Origin: Phytophthora sp. 'mugwort'
Lineage: Eukaryota > Oomycota > Peronosporomycetes > Peronosporales > Peronosporaceae
NCBI GenBank assembly: GCA_033558025.1
Contig: JAUCEF010000008.1
Location: forward strand, 1,798,001-1,862,000
DNA length: 64,000 nucleotides
Reading direction: 5' to 3'
Both the position numbers and the translations under genes were made by a program. Positions 27,478 through 38,125 of the stretch are shown here, piece by piece. The notes beneath the pieces are model-generated. The model saw only the letters and a list, made by a program, of their open reading frames with translations. It had not been told where the DNA came from and ran no database searches. Numbering within the stretch: position 1 is the first letter of the stretch; the number at the start of each line of letters is the position of its first letter.

Positions 27478-30400
27478 CTCCTACTCGACTCGACAGCTGT
27501 TGCACCTTGGATCCCGAGCTTTTTCCGAAGAACTTCAAACTGCACAGCAGTGATCGCCTTCGTCATGATGTCGGCCAGCATGTCGGTTGTCGAGACGTAC
27601 TGCAGCACCACTTGACCGTCTTCCACCTTTTCGCGCACGAAGTGGTAGCGAATGTCGATGTGCTTGGTGCGCTTGTGGAACTTCGGGTTCTTGGCCAACG
27701 CGATGGAGCCTTGGTTGTCCTCGTAGATCAGCACTGCGTCGTCGTTCTTGATCTCACCGATTTCATGCAGGAACGCCTTGAGCCACAACACCTCTTGCGT
27801 AGCTTCCGAGAGCGCCATATATTCGGCCTCTGTCGACGATAGCGCTACTGTTCTCTGCTTCTTGCTGCGCCAGCTCACGTATCCACCGTTCATCATGAAT
27901 GCGTAGCCACTTGTACTGCGACGTGACTCGATGTCGCCCGCCCAGTCCGCATCTGAGTAGCCGCGAATACCTTCCTTGTCCTTCGCGCTGAACTCGATGC
28001 CATGCATCGTCGTGCCTCGAATATACCGAAGTACTCGCTTGAGTGCCTGCCAGTGTGTGGGACATGGATCCGACGCGAATTGACTTAGTGAGCCCACTGC
28101 GGTCGCCAGGTCCGGACGTGTGCCCACCATTAAGTACATGAGGCAGCCTACAGCATTCCGGTACGGCACGTTCTTCATGGTGTCTTCGTGCTTGCAGTCT
28201 CCTTCGCACATGTTCTTGGTTAGCTTGAGTCCCGGATCTTGTGGTGTTTTCACGGGCTTGCAATCTTCCATGCCAAACTTGTTCAGGATACTTTGCGCGA
28301 ATTTGGTCTGCCGAATCGTTACAACGCCGACTTCTCGATCTTGCTTGATTTCCATACCGAGAAAGTAGCTGAGGTCGCCAAGGTCCGTCATCTCGAACCG
28401 ATCGCTGAGTGACCGCTTGGTCGATTCCAGCAAGTCATCGTCGTTGCTTGCAATGATGAGGTCGTCAACGTAGAGCACCACCAGTACCATGATGTCGCCG
28501 TCCCTCTTGATGTACACGCAGTGGTCGATCTTACACTTGGTGAACTCGATCTTTAGCATGAAGTCGTCGATGGTCTGGTTCCACATGCGTGGCGACTGTT
28601 TCAATCCGTACAATGACCGCTTGAGCTTGCATACGTACTCCGGGTGGTCTTCGTCAACGTATCCGTCGGGCTGTTGCATGTAGATTTCCTCGTCCAGCAC
28701 GCCATTCAGGAAAGCCGTCTTGACATCCATCTGATGCAGCTTGAGACCGTACTTGGCAGCCATGCTCAACACCACCCGGATCGACGTGAACTTGGTCACT
28801 GGTGCGAATGTCTCCTCATAGTCGATGCCGTACTTCTGCGAGAACCCCTTGGCCACCAGGCGCGCCTTGAACCGCTCAATCTCTCCGGCTTGGTTCTCCT
28901 TCACTCGAAACACCCATCGGTTGCCGATTGCCTTGCGTCCTTTTGGCAGCGGTACGAGGATTTACGTCTCGTTCTTGCGGAGTGACTCGACCTCCGAGTC
29001 ACACGCCTCCTTCCACTTGCTTGCGTCGTTGGATTCCATCGCCGACTTGAATGTGGCCGGCATTTCTCCCACTGAATTCACGACATAAGCAGCCTCGAAG
29101 TCTTGACTTTCCTGAGCCGCGGCCGACATCTTGTCCAGAGTCAGGTGTCGACTCTGCCGCTTGGCACTTGGAACTTCCACAGCTTCTTCCAGCGACTGCG
29201 TCCGCGGGTGTCGCTTGCTGCCTGGTTCAAAACCTTCGTCCCGCGCTGCTTCTTCGTCTTCTTCTTCTTTGTCGTCTTCATCCGACTGCAACGAATCTTG
29301 ATCCGTCGTCTCTTCATCTTGAATGACCACCACCTCCCTCTGATGGTAGTCACGTCTCCCACTGTCGAAGACGTCTTCCATAAACTGCGCGTCGCGGCTC
29401 ACCAGCACGCGACCGCTCTTGTTCTCTTCGAAACGATACGCTTTCTCATGCTCCGAGTATCCCAGGAACCGACAGCGCACCGACCGAGCGTCAAACTTGG
29501 TGCGCTTCTCCTTCGGCACGTGCACGTACGCGTGGCAACCAACACCTTGAGGTTCGCTAGCAGCGGTTTCTTGCCTGTCCAAACTTGGTGCGGTGACTTG
29601 TCGTGGTTGATGGCACGCGTCGGACACCGATTACGGAGGAACGTAGCTGTCACGACAGCTTCACCCCAATACGTCTTGGGCAATCCAGCATGTTCCAGCA
29701 TGCAGCGCGCACACTCCACCAACGTCCGGTTCATGCGCTCGGCGACTCCGTTCAGCTGAGGCGTGTATGGCGGCGTGAACTTCTGCATGATACCACGGTC
29801 CGCACAGAACTTGGCCATCTCACCCGAAGTGTACTCGCCGCCGTTGTCGCTCCGCAGCATTTTCACGCGCTTGCCAGTCTGGGTCTCAGCTAACGCGACG
29901 AATTGCGCGAACTTGTCGGCCACCTCGGACTTGTTGCGCAGCAAGTACACCACACAGAAGTGCGACTTGTCATCGATAAACGTGACAAAATAGCGCTTGC
30001 CTCCAAAGGTCGGCGTCTGCATGGGACCGCATACATCACTGTGTACGACTTCTAGCACTTGCTTGGCACGGTTTGGCGACGTCTTCATGTAGCTTACTCG
30101 CGTTTGCTTGCCGAGTGAGCATCCGTCGCATAACTCCCACTGCTTCACCGACGCCATATCGATACCAACACCGTAGCCCTTCTTGACGATGGCGTCTAGA
30201 CCGCCATGGCCGATGTGACCAAGTCGAAGGTGCCAGAGGTACGACGTGGTGTCCCCTTGGCGATCCTTCGAACTTGCCGCATTGGCCTCGTCAGGCATCA
30301 TCGGAGTCATGCACAGCTTGAACAGCCCTTTGCCCTCACGAGCGCCGAGCTTCCACTTGAGACCTTTCGTTTCAGCGAAGCATCCGTCGCTCTCGAAGAT

Positions 30401-31545
30401 GACTGGCCCGACGTCCTTGGTGAACCTACCAACCGAAAACAGGTTGCGTGACAGCTTCGGAATGTGCCACGCGTTCGTGAGTACACCCCTCTTCATGCCG
30501 CGCGGGGTCTTCATCGACATCACAATGTCGCCGGTCCCCACAGCCTGAACCACACCGTCGTCCGCGAGATGCACGTCCACCGGAGAGATCTTCTTGTAGT
30601 TCTTCATGTACTCCTTCGAGTACGTCATGTGCTGCGTCGCACCTGAGTCGACCAGCCACACTCCATTCGACTTGGAGGCACCCGTGTTACCACCAACCGA
30701 GAAGAGGCAGTCGCCAGAGTCGTCTTCACTCTGCGCGATATTCGCTCGTTGCGGCCTCTGCCGCTCCGCGTTCTCGCGGATTCGCACCGGACACTTGGCG
30801 ATCCAATGTCCGTGCTCGCCACAGTAGTGACAGGCACTAGTCTTCTTCGACGGTCGGCCCTTGTGCTTGTTGTCCCTCATCATGAACGCCTGGCCAGGCG
30901 CGGCGCCATCTCCATCGCCACCCTGCTCCTTGCGTTTCATGTCTTCATGTAGCAGCCGAGACGTCACCAGCTCCCACGTCAGCGTGTCGGATCTCGACTC
31001 CAACGCCGTGATCAGGAACTGGTACGACTCGCTCAAACTTCCCAAAATCACCAAGTCGTCCTCGCTGACCGGAGCGCCACTGCGTCGAGCTGTTCCGCCA
31101 GCGTCTTGATCTTGTTGATGTGTTGAAGCACATCATCACCTTCCTCCATCATGAGCGTGAAGAAACGCCGACGAAGAAAGAGCTTGTTGGCCAAACTCTT
31201 CTTCTCGAAGTGTCCTTCCAGTCTTGACCATGCATCATGCGCGCCACTCTCCGAGCGAACCAGCGGCAGCTGCGAATCCTCCATCGCGAGACAGATCATC
31301 GCCAGCGCCTTGCGCGACTTCTTCCGAAAGAGCGCTTGATCCGCCGCAGTCTGGCAGTGCTCCAGCTTCACTTCCCCACTTGTCACTTCCCACAGTTCGC
31401 GCTCCTCGAGCACCATCTGCATCTTGAACTTCCACGTGTGGAAGTTAGCTCCGTCGAACTTGTTGATGCGGAAGGCAGAAGGCTGCGTGGCGTCCATGGC
31501 GAAGGCGTAGTCGGGGTCTTCAGAGAAGGCGGGGCTTGGGCTCAT
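27435..31545 (-). pseudogene. CopB-2 gag-pol, four disruptions
   Basis: Gag starts at 31,545. The knuckle reads CHYCGEHGHWIAKC near 30,795-30,835. The protease is WLVDSGATQHM near 30,635-30,665. The pre-integrase block is HLRLGHIGHGGLDAIVKKGY, and the integrase has HSDVCGPMQTP, LRSDNGGEYTS and GVAERMNRTLVE (D, D, E). RT has VLYVDDLIIAS near 28,455-28,490. RNase H has GYSDADWAGDIESRRSTSGY and SSTEAEYMALSEAT. Breaks are the shared gag shift near 31,090, a lost base near 29,550 and a TAA at 28,962-28,964 in the integrase-RT linker, with a frame change beside it. The frame ends inside the 3' LTR at 27,435. Confidence 0.9.
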
Positions 31546-31549
31546 AACC

Positions 31550-31904
31550 AAAAGGCTTGGTCACTTGATGGCAAAATGCAAAGTGATTGATTTAGGTCCT
31601 TAGTTCGCAAACTCCTTGCTACCTCTAAGCCTACAGTTCTACCTACTGGGTACACTCTACTGGATTCTCTACTGGATACTGAGTTGCTTCAGCCAATCAG
31701 GGAGTGCCACGTAGAGCCCATCATGTACCCACAATTTTGTACCCACCCATGGCGTAATCGTCCATGGCGTAAACACCGTCCCATAAACACCGTGACGTAA
31801 TCTTCGTCTCGTAATCACAGAAATGATTGTGGTGCCACTGAGTGAAGGTCATACCGGTATCTTACCGGTATACAGCAGCTGATCGAGACGTCTCCTTGAC
31901 AGCA
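31550..31904 (-). repeat. 5' LTR of CopB-2 (LTR-B)
   Basis: Same 355 bp as its partner, with TGCTG for TGTTG at the start and a handful of other changes, so the insertion is fairly recent. The primer-binding site follows at 31,534-31,549. The outer flank is TCGCA of CopA-2. Confidence 0.85.
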
Positions 31905-34900
31905 TCGCAGTCATCAAGTGCATGAGTGCACCCACAGCTTCACGAAAGGGAACGTTGATCTTGGTCGGCGCGTTGCTTGGAACCAGTCGAGAGCTCAAAT
32001 CCGCGGGACTTACCACAGCCTTGCAGTCATCCATGCCGAAACGCTTAAGAATGTCGTCCACGTAGCGCCGTTGGCACATTGTTACACTGCCGTCAGCGTT
32101 GTCGACCAGCTCGATACCCAAGACAAAGGCACACTTCCCGCTGTCGGTCATCTCAAAACGTGTCTTCAGGTCACTCTTGGTGCGTGCGATCAGTTCGGCC
32201 GAACTTCCGGTTACTAATACGTTGTCCACGTACACTAGCAACAGAACCAGTGATCATCCACAATCTTGATGTAGAGGCACAGATCATAGGCCGAAACTTG
32301 AAAACCGATGGAGCACACGAATTCGTCGAAGGTCTCGTTCCACTCGCGCGAAGCTTGCTTGAGACCGTAGATCGCCTTCACCAATTCCAGGCAGTCGAAA
32401 TCACCATCCAGCTCGACCCCTTCTGGCACCACGCAGTACACGACTTCCTTCATGACGCCGTACAGAAATGCCGTTACCACGTCGAGTTGGTCCAGAGGCC
32501 AGTCGAAATACTTGGCGATCGCGATGACCATGCGCAGCGTCACGTACTTGACCACGGGTGAGAACGTCTCCGTGTAGTCGATGCCGTACTTCTGCTTGAA
32601 ACCCTTGGCCACCAGGCGCGCCTTGTACTTCTCGATCGATCCGTCGGCTTTGCGCTTGATCTTGAACACCCACGTGGTACCGATGGCGCGTTGTCCGCTG
32701 GGCAACTTGGCAGCACGAAACACACCACGAAGTCGCATCGACTTGAGTTCCGCACGAACAGCCTTGCGCCAATGCACTTGATCAGGTCCGTTCACCGCGT
32801 CTTGGAATGTCGTCGGCTCAGACAACTCACCGGCTTCCACTGAGTTGGCACTTGCTCGCCAAAATACGGGAGGAGTGGAATCGTCTTTTTCGTTGTCTTG
32901 AGCACCCTTCTCTTCTTCGTCAGGTAGTCCAGGTTCCATTCGAACACTCGCTCGGCGTTTGGCTTGGCGCTCAAACGAGGTGACAGGAGCGCTTGCTTCT
33001 TCCAAACCAGTCGCACGGCGAACAGGACGCGAGTTCACTGACATGTTATCCGCATCACTTGGTCGAATCTTGCGTTTCCCCGCCTGCTTGAATTCGGTCG
33101 GACCCGCCGAGTCATCATCGCCAATCTCGAGCGAGTAGAAGCCCAGGTTCACATCTTCGTCGTCATTACTTGAGATCGCCGTCGAGATACCAAAACTTGA
33201 TTCGTCGAAGGTGACATCGCGACTTATCAGCACCTGCCCCGCCTCGATGTCATAAACTCGGTACGCCTTCGACACTTCTTCGTATCCCGTGAACACACCA
33301 GCGCGAGCCTTGGGGTCCCACTTGAGTCGCTTCTCCTTCGGGGTCAGGACGTACGTCCGACATCCAAACACACGCATGTGCTTCACACTTGGCTTGAACT
33401 TGTATACAATCTCGAACGGAGTCTTGTTTTCGACCTTGGGCGACGGCAAGCGGTTCTTGACATAAATTGCAGCCATCGCTGCTTCGCCCCAAAAACACTT
33501 GTCCAGCTTTGCATGATGCAGCATGCTGCGACCAATCGTAACGATGGTCCGGATAGCTCTCTCTGCCGTGCCGTTGGTTTGGTGCGCGTACGGAACCGTG
33601 GTCTGCTGCTCGATGCCTTGATCTTCGTAGAAGGCCTTGAGCGAATTAGTAGCAAACTCACGGGCTCCGTCGTGGCGCACGAACTTGACACGTTTGCCGA
33701 ACTGCGTCTGCACCTTCATGATGTAGGTCTTGAGGCATTCTTCGCTCTCTGACTTGGCACTTAAGCAGAAACCCTTCATGCATCCGCTGGCTTCGTCCAC
33801 TATGAGCAGCAAATACTTGCTGCCACCCAGTGACTCTAGTTCCATGGGGCCGCAGATGTCGAAGTGGAGTAGCTCAAATACGTCGTAGTGACGCTTTTCG
33901 CGGTTGCTTGGGAACGGTTTTGGACCATCTTCCCTTGCTGACATCCGCGACATATGCTTGGTCCACTCGACTGTGATGGTGTTTTCGCGTCCTTAATCAT
34001 GCCACTGCTGACCATTTTGCGCAGCACGTCGATCGGAGCGTGGCCCATCCGCGCGTGTAGATCCACGTTGCGCGTTGACGTCGCCGCATTCACCGAATGC
34101 TGTGGTATGCGTAGCCAGTAGAGACCGTCGACGAGATCAGCCGTTGCCACCACTTGCTTCGAGCCCTTCCGCGCGACATGCATGCTCGCACCGTCGAACA
34201 CCACTTGAAACTTGCCACTCTTGTTAATCTGCGGCACCGAAAGCAGATTCTTGTTCATCTTCGGCACGTACAGCGCGTCCTTGATTTCGATGTCGCGCTC
34301 GTCGCCGTTGGGCAGGACCACTCTTTCCACGATGGTCCCCATACCCTTGATGGCAGCCTTGTTGCCATCGGCCACCGAAAGTTCGCCTTCGTCTTGCTCA
34401 TTCAGCGTGGCGAACTTGGTCTTGTCATTGCAAATGTGGTGCGTTGTGCCGCTGTGGGACCGTCCTTATCCCGGGCATATCCTTGCCCGTCGATTTTCCG
34501 CATTCCAACGAAACCGCAAACGCGACACGGTCGTAGTCGTAGTCATCGTTGCGCCACTGAACATGGTTTGCTCCGCGTCCACGGCCGTTGCCGCCGCGTC
34601 TTGGCCCTCGGTTTTCGTCCTTCTGCTTGGTCCAGCACCGCTTCACCGTGTGCCCCAATTTTCCGCAGTACGTGCATTGGAGAGGCTCACGGTCGGTGTT
34701 GAACGCCTTGGCCGCGTTCTCAGTCTTCACCGTCGCCGTCTTCTCGCCTTGTCGCTTGATGTGCTCGTTCGTGAGCACCTTCACAACGTCTTGCGACCGC
34801 AGCTCGGCGCTACTCATCTCCAAGTTCAGCACGACGTTCTCGTAGCTCTTGGGGAGACTGCGCAGCAAGCAGATCGCCACGTCCTCGTCCTCCATCTTGG

Positions 34901-35342
34901 CGCCGATGCTGCTGAGCTTGGCGCTGATGTTCAGGACATCATTGCAATGATGCAACACATTGCCGCCTTCCGACATCTCCATGCTGAAGAGCTGTCGCTT
35001 CAGGTAGATGCGACCAGCCTTCTGCGATCCACCGTACAGCGTCTTCAAGCGCGTCCACGCGACCCAGGCTTCCTCGCGGTCATCGACCACGTGATGGTAG
35101 TCGGCGTCCATGTGGAGCAACATCAGTCCGAAAGCGATGTTGCTCGACTTGACGTAGTCGTCCTTGGCACGGGAGTCCGTGAAGCTTGGCGTCGTCTCCC
35201 GGTTCACCACATGCCACACCGACTTGGTCAGGAACACGCCACGCATGTAGCGGTTCCACGTCGCGTAGTTGTCTCCGTTGAACTTGTCGATGGAGATCTT
35301 GGTCGAGACGTCTTGGGCAGAGGACATGGTGCTTGGGCTCAT
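31905..35342 (-). pseudogene. CopA-2 gag-pol, RT catalytic site mutated
   Basis: The ATG is at 35,342 in the primer-binding site. Gag runs with an intact knuckle ([14 protein letters not shown] near 34,635-34,675). A frameshift near 34,455 removes the protease DSG box, and another near 33,925 (GKMVQ) splits the integrase. Both are shared with CopA-1. The integrase D, D, E blocks are present near 33,850, 33,665 and 33,555. RT is open until a frameshift near 32,245. The catalytic YVDD reads YVDN near 32,225-32,236, so the second aspartate is lost. The remaining RT ends at LMTA by insertion of CopB-2. Confidence 0.88.
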
Positions 35343-35346
35343 AACC

Positions 35347-35690
35347 TGATAAAAGATATGGATCTTGATAAGTGAAGCTTGGACGGAGCGGAGGGAGTTC
35401 TGCACTTGGGTGCGAGGACCGGAGTGAAGACCACTTGAGCTGAAGAAGGAAGATTTGAAAGTGATTGATTTATCGGGGCTTACACTACCTAGTCTACCAC
35501 ATAGATATGCAGCCCTGCATCCAATCATTTGGTGCATCCAATCACCAACACTCCGCACTCGTCCAATCATCATACTCGTCTAATCATCGGTTGCGTAAAC
35601 AACGTACCGTAAACATCGCGGGATCGTGTTGGACCAGTTCGGGTTAACCGGTTACTGGTACACAGTACCAAAACCCGGCAACCCTCAATA
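35347..35690 (-). repeat. 5' LTR of CopA-2 (LTR-A)
   Basis: 344 bp, TATTGAGGG to TATCA on -, with the ATTGG boxes and initiator core. It stands head to head with the + oriented CopA-3/CopA-4 array. The outer flank is TTCCG. Confidence 0.85.
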
Positions 35691-36124
35691 TTCCGGCTAC
35701 ACGTTCATGCTGATGGGTGCGCCAGTGAGCTGGGGAAGCCAGGAACAGTCAAGTGTGTCGCTGTCTACGAGCGAGGCGGAATACATCGCGCTCAGTCTGG
35801 CGATCCGAGAGGGCAAGTGGATTCATCGCCTGCTATGCGAGATTTTGGCGGCTGCCAACGAGACTGGACCCGAGCTCAAGATCCGCGAAGACAACCAGTC
35901 GTGCATCAAGATGACGAAGAACCCAGTGAACCATGGTCGCGCCAAGCACATCGACATCAAGTACCATCACATCCGTGATGAGGTCAAGCGCGGCGAAGTC
36001 AAGCTCGAGTACTGCGAGATTTCTATCATGCTGGCGGACATCATGACCAAGGCACTGCCAGGACCGCGCCACATGGATCTGACGGCGTCCCTCGGAATCC
36101 ACGCGTGTTCGCATTGAGGGGGCG
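35691..36124 (+). pseudogene. CopA-3 RNase H C-terminal end
   Basis: Only the last 140 codons of a + oriented Copia pol remain: FMLMGAPVSWGSQEQSS, SLSTSEAEYIALSLAIREGK, EDNQSCIKMTKNPVNHGRAK and KHIDIKYHHIRDEVKRGEV, ending HACSH and TGA at 36,114-36,116. The 5' side is cut by the CopA-2 LTR at SGYTF. A G-rich tract (attgagggggcg) at 36,113-36,124 leads into the LTR at 36,125, so this LTR is the 3' LTR of CopA-3. Confidence 0.88.
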
Positions 36125-36234
36125 TATTGAGGGTTGCCGAGTTTTGGTACTGTGTACCAGTAACCGGTTAACCCGAACCGGTCCAACACGATCCCGCGAT
36201 GTTTACGGTACGTTGTTTACGCAACCGATGTTTA

Positions 36235-36300
36235 GACGAGTAGGATGATTGGACGAGTGCGGAGTGTTGGTGATTGGATGCACCAAATGATTGGATGCAG
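36235..36300 (+). promoter_or_regulatory. ATTGG (inverted CCAAT) box cluster in LTR-A
   Basis: Four ATTGG units, each in the context (t/g)gattgga, lie within 65 bp in the U3 upstream of the initiator-like core. CCAAT-type factors bind such boxes in many eukaryotes. LTR-C and LTR-D have related units (gattgga, gattaga). Confidence 0.4.
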
Positions 36301-36342
36301 GGCTGCATATCTATGTGGTAGACTAGGTAGTGTAAGCTCCGA

Positions 36343-36367
36343 TAAATCAATCACTTTCAAATCTTCC
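36343..36367 (+). promoter_or_regulatory. LTR-A initiator-like core
   Basis: TAAATCAATCACTTTC then aaatcttcc. The same block recurs at the same place in all LTR-A copies, and in variant form in LTR-B, C and D. It resembles the oomycete initiator (CANT..CAWTTT type) and probably marks the start of element RNA. Confidence 0.45.
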
Positions 36368-36468
36368 TTCTTCAGCTCAAGTGGTCTTCACTCCGGTCCT
36401 CGCACCCAAGTGCAGAACTCCCTCCGCTCAACCCAAGCCTCGCTTCAAGACCTCCATACCTTCTATCA

Positions 36469-36484
36469 GGTTATGAGCCCAAGC
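36469..36484 (+). other. Primer-binding site of CopA-4
   Basis: GGTTATGAGCCCAAGC follows the LTR end CA directly. It matches the anticodon arm of initiator tRNA-Met. The gag start codon ATG is at 36,473-36,475 inside it. Confidence 0.7.
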
Positions 36485-37761
36485 ACCATGTCCTCTGCCC
36501 AAGACGTCTCGACCAAGATCTCCATCGACAAGTTCAACGGAGACAACTACGCGACGTGGAACCGCTACATGCGTGGCGTGTTCCTGACCAAGTCGGTGTG
36601 GCATGTGGTGAACCGGGAGACGACGCCAAGCTTCACGGACTCCCGTGCCAAGGACGACTACGTCAAGTCGAGCAACATCGCTTTCGGACTGATGTTGCTC
36701 CACATAGACGCCGACTACCATCACGTGGTCGATGACCGCGAGGAAGCCTGGGTCGCGTGGACGCGCTTGAAGACGCTGTACGGTGGATCGCAGAAGGCTG
36801 GTCGCATCTACCTGAAGCGACAGCTCTTCAGCATGGAGATGTCGGAAGGCGGCAATGTGTTGCATCATTGCAATGATGTCCTGAACATCAGCGCCAAGCT
36901 CAGCAGCATCGGCGCCAAGATGGAGGACGAGGACGTGGCGATCTGCTTGCTGCGCAGTCTCCCCAAGAGCTACGAGAACGTCGTGCTGAACTTGGAGATG
37001 AGTAGCGCCGAGCTGCGGTCGCAAGACGTTGTGAAGGTGCTCACGAACGAGCACATCAAGCGACAAGGCGAGAAGACGGCGACGGTGAAGACTGAGAACG
37101 CGGCCAAGGCGTTCAACACCGACCGTGAGCCTCGCCAATGCACGTACTGCGGAAAATTGGGGCATGTCATTGACAAGTGCTGGACCAAGCAGAAGGACGA
37201 GAACAGAGGGCCAAGACGCGGCGGCAACGGCCGTGGACGCGGGGCCAACAACATCCAGTGGAGAAACGACAGCGACGGCTACGACAACGACTACGATCGA
37301 GTGGCGTTCGCGGTTTCCCTGGAATGTGGAGTTTCGACGGACAAGAATGTGTCCGGGATGTGGGCGGTCGACAGCGGTGCCACGCACCATATTTGCAACG
37401 ACAAGTCCAAGTTCGCCAATTTGATTGAGCGAAGTGAAGGCGAACTTTCGGTGGCCGATGGCAACAAGGCTGCCATCAAGGGTGTGGGGACCATCGTGGA
37501 AAGAGTGGTCCTGCCTAACGGCGACGAGCGCGAGATCGAGATTAAGAACGCGCTTTACGAGAGCCAAATATGAGCAAGAATCTGCTTTCAGTGCCGCAGA
37601 TAAACAAGCATGGCAAGTTCCAAATGATATTTGACGGCACTGAGATGCACGTTTCGCGCAAGGACTCGAATCAAGTGGTGGCGACGGCGGATCTCGTGGA
37701 TGGACTCTACTGGCTTCGCACACCTCAGCGATCGGCAAATGCGGCGACAAGTGGAAGGACG
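36473..37761 (+). pseudogene. CopA-4 gag-protease, first part
   Basis: Gag starts [15 protein letters not shown], then [18 protein letters not shown] near 36,530-36,585, the knuckle [14 protein letters not shown] near 37,140-37,180 and an intact protease box [11 protein letters not shown] near 37,360-37,395. A frameshift at about 37,563 (ALY then ESQI and stop instead of [10 protein letters not shown]) ends the first frame. The next frame runs to TSG at 37,761, where CopC-1 is inserted with the target duplication GGACG. CopA-7 has the same frameshift. Confidence 0.88.
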
Positions 37762-38118
37762 TGAAGAAAGGTTACGTTGGGTCTTGAACTTGACGTAGGA
37801 GTCTTGGACACCGCCGAGGCTTGAGGCGAGGCGAGGAAGGAGGCTTGAGAGGTTGAATGGAAATTCAGAAGTGATTGATTTATCGGAGCTTATTTTGCCT
37901 GCCTACCTGGTATACTACATAGACATGCAACTATGCATCCAATCAATTGGTGCATCCAATCACCATCATTCCGTACTCGTCCAATCATCCTACTCGTCCA
38001 ATCATGAGTGGCGTAATCACCGTGGCGTAATCATGGCGAGGGAGCATTGGACCGGTCCGGTTAACCGGTTCGGGTAACTTGGACTGGTACACTGTACCAA
38101 GGAAGTTACCCTGCAACA
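37762..38118 (-). repeat. 3' LTR of CopC-1 (LTR-C)
   Basis: On - it starts TGTTGCAGGGTAAC and ends CTTTCTTCA, a canonical TG...CA. The polypurine tract ATTGAGGGGGCG (38,119-38,130) precedes it and overlaps the stop codon of pol. Confidence 0.9.
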
Positions 38119-38125
38119 CGCCCCC

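Larger units (their letters stand above)
27123..31904 (-). mobile_element. CopB-2: full-length Ty1/Copia element
   Basis: Two LTRs of 355 bp (27,123-27,477 and 31,550-31,904) bound gag-protease-integrase-RT-RNase H on -. The 5' LTR interrupts the RT gene of CopA-2 after LMTA. The 3' LTR is followed by another primer-binding site and gag (CopB-1), so no target duplication can be read. Total length is 4,782 bp, normal for Copia. Confidence 0.88.
31905..35690 (-). mobile_element. CopA-2: Copia element lacking its 3' end
   Basis: Read on -, the unit has a 5' LTR (35,347-35,690), primer-binding site (35,331-35,346), gag, protease, integrase and most of RT. CopB-2 interrupts it at 31,905. The RNase H and 3' LTR are not found on the far side. 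The LTR end at 35,690 abuts the RNase H of CopA-3, which lies on +. Confidence 0.87.
36125..36468 (+). repeat. LTR-A shared by CopA-3 (3') and CopA-4 (5')
   Basis: 344 bp, TATTGAGGG to CTATCA. It is preceded by a polypurine tract and followed by a primer-binding site, so one LTR serves two units in tandem. It carries four ATTGG boxes near 36,235-36,300 and the initiator core at 36,343-36,358. Confidence 0.87.

Noticed and set aside
27870..27900. Possible CRISPR-like or satellite arrays from repeated blocks
   Set aside because: All repeats found are LTRs or coding parts of retroelements, hundreds of bases long and without regular short spacers.
34212..35375. Long open frame on + opposite CopA-2 gag (387 codons), and similar ones at 57,605-58,885 and 61,084-62,004
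   Set aside because: They mirror gag coding on the other strand and recur in every CopA copy. Motifs (knuckle, gag helices) are only on the - strand, and the + frames carry no recognisable domain.
36428..37750. 440-codon open frame on - opposite CopA-4 gag
   Set aside because: It is the shadow of GC-rich gag coding on +. The same shadow appears wherever CopA gag occurs.
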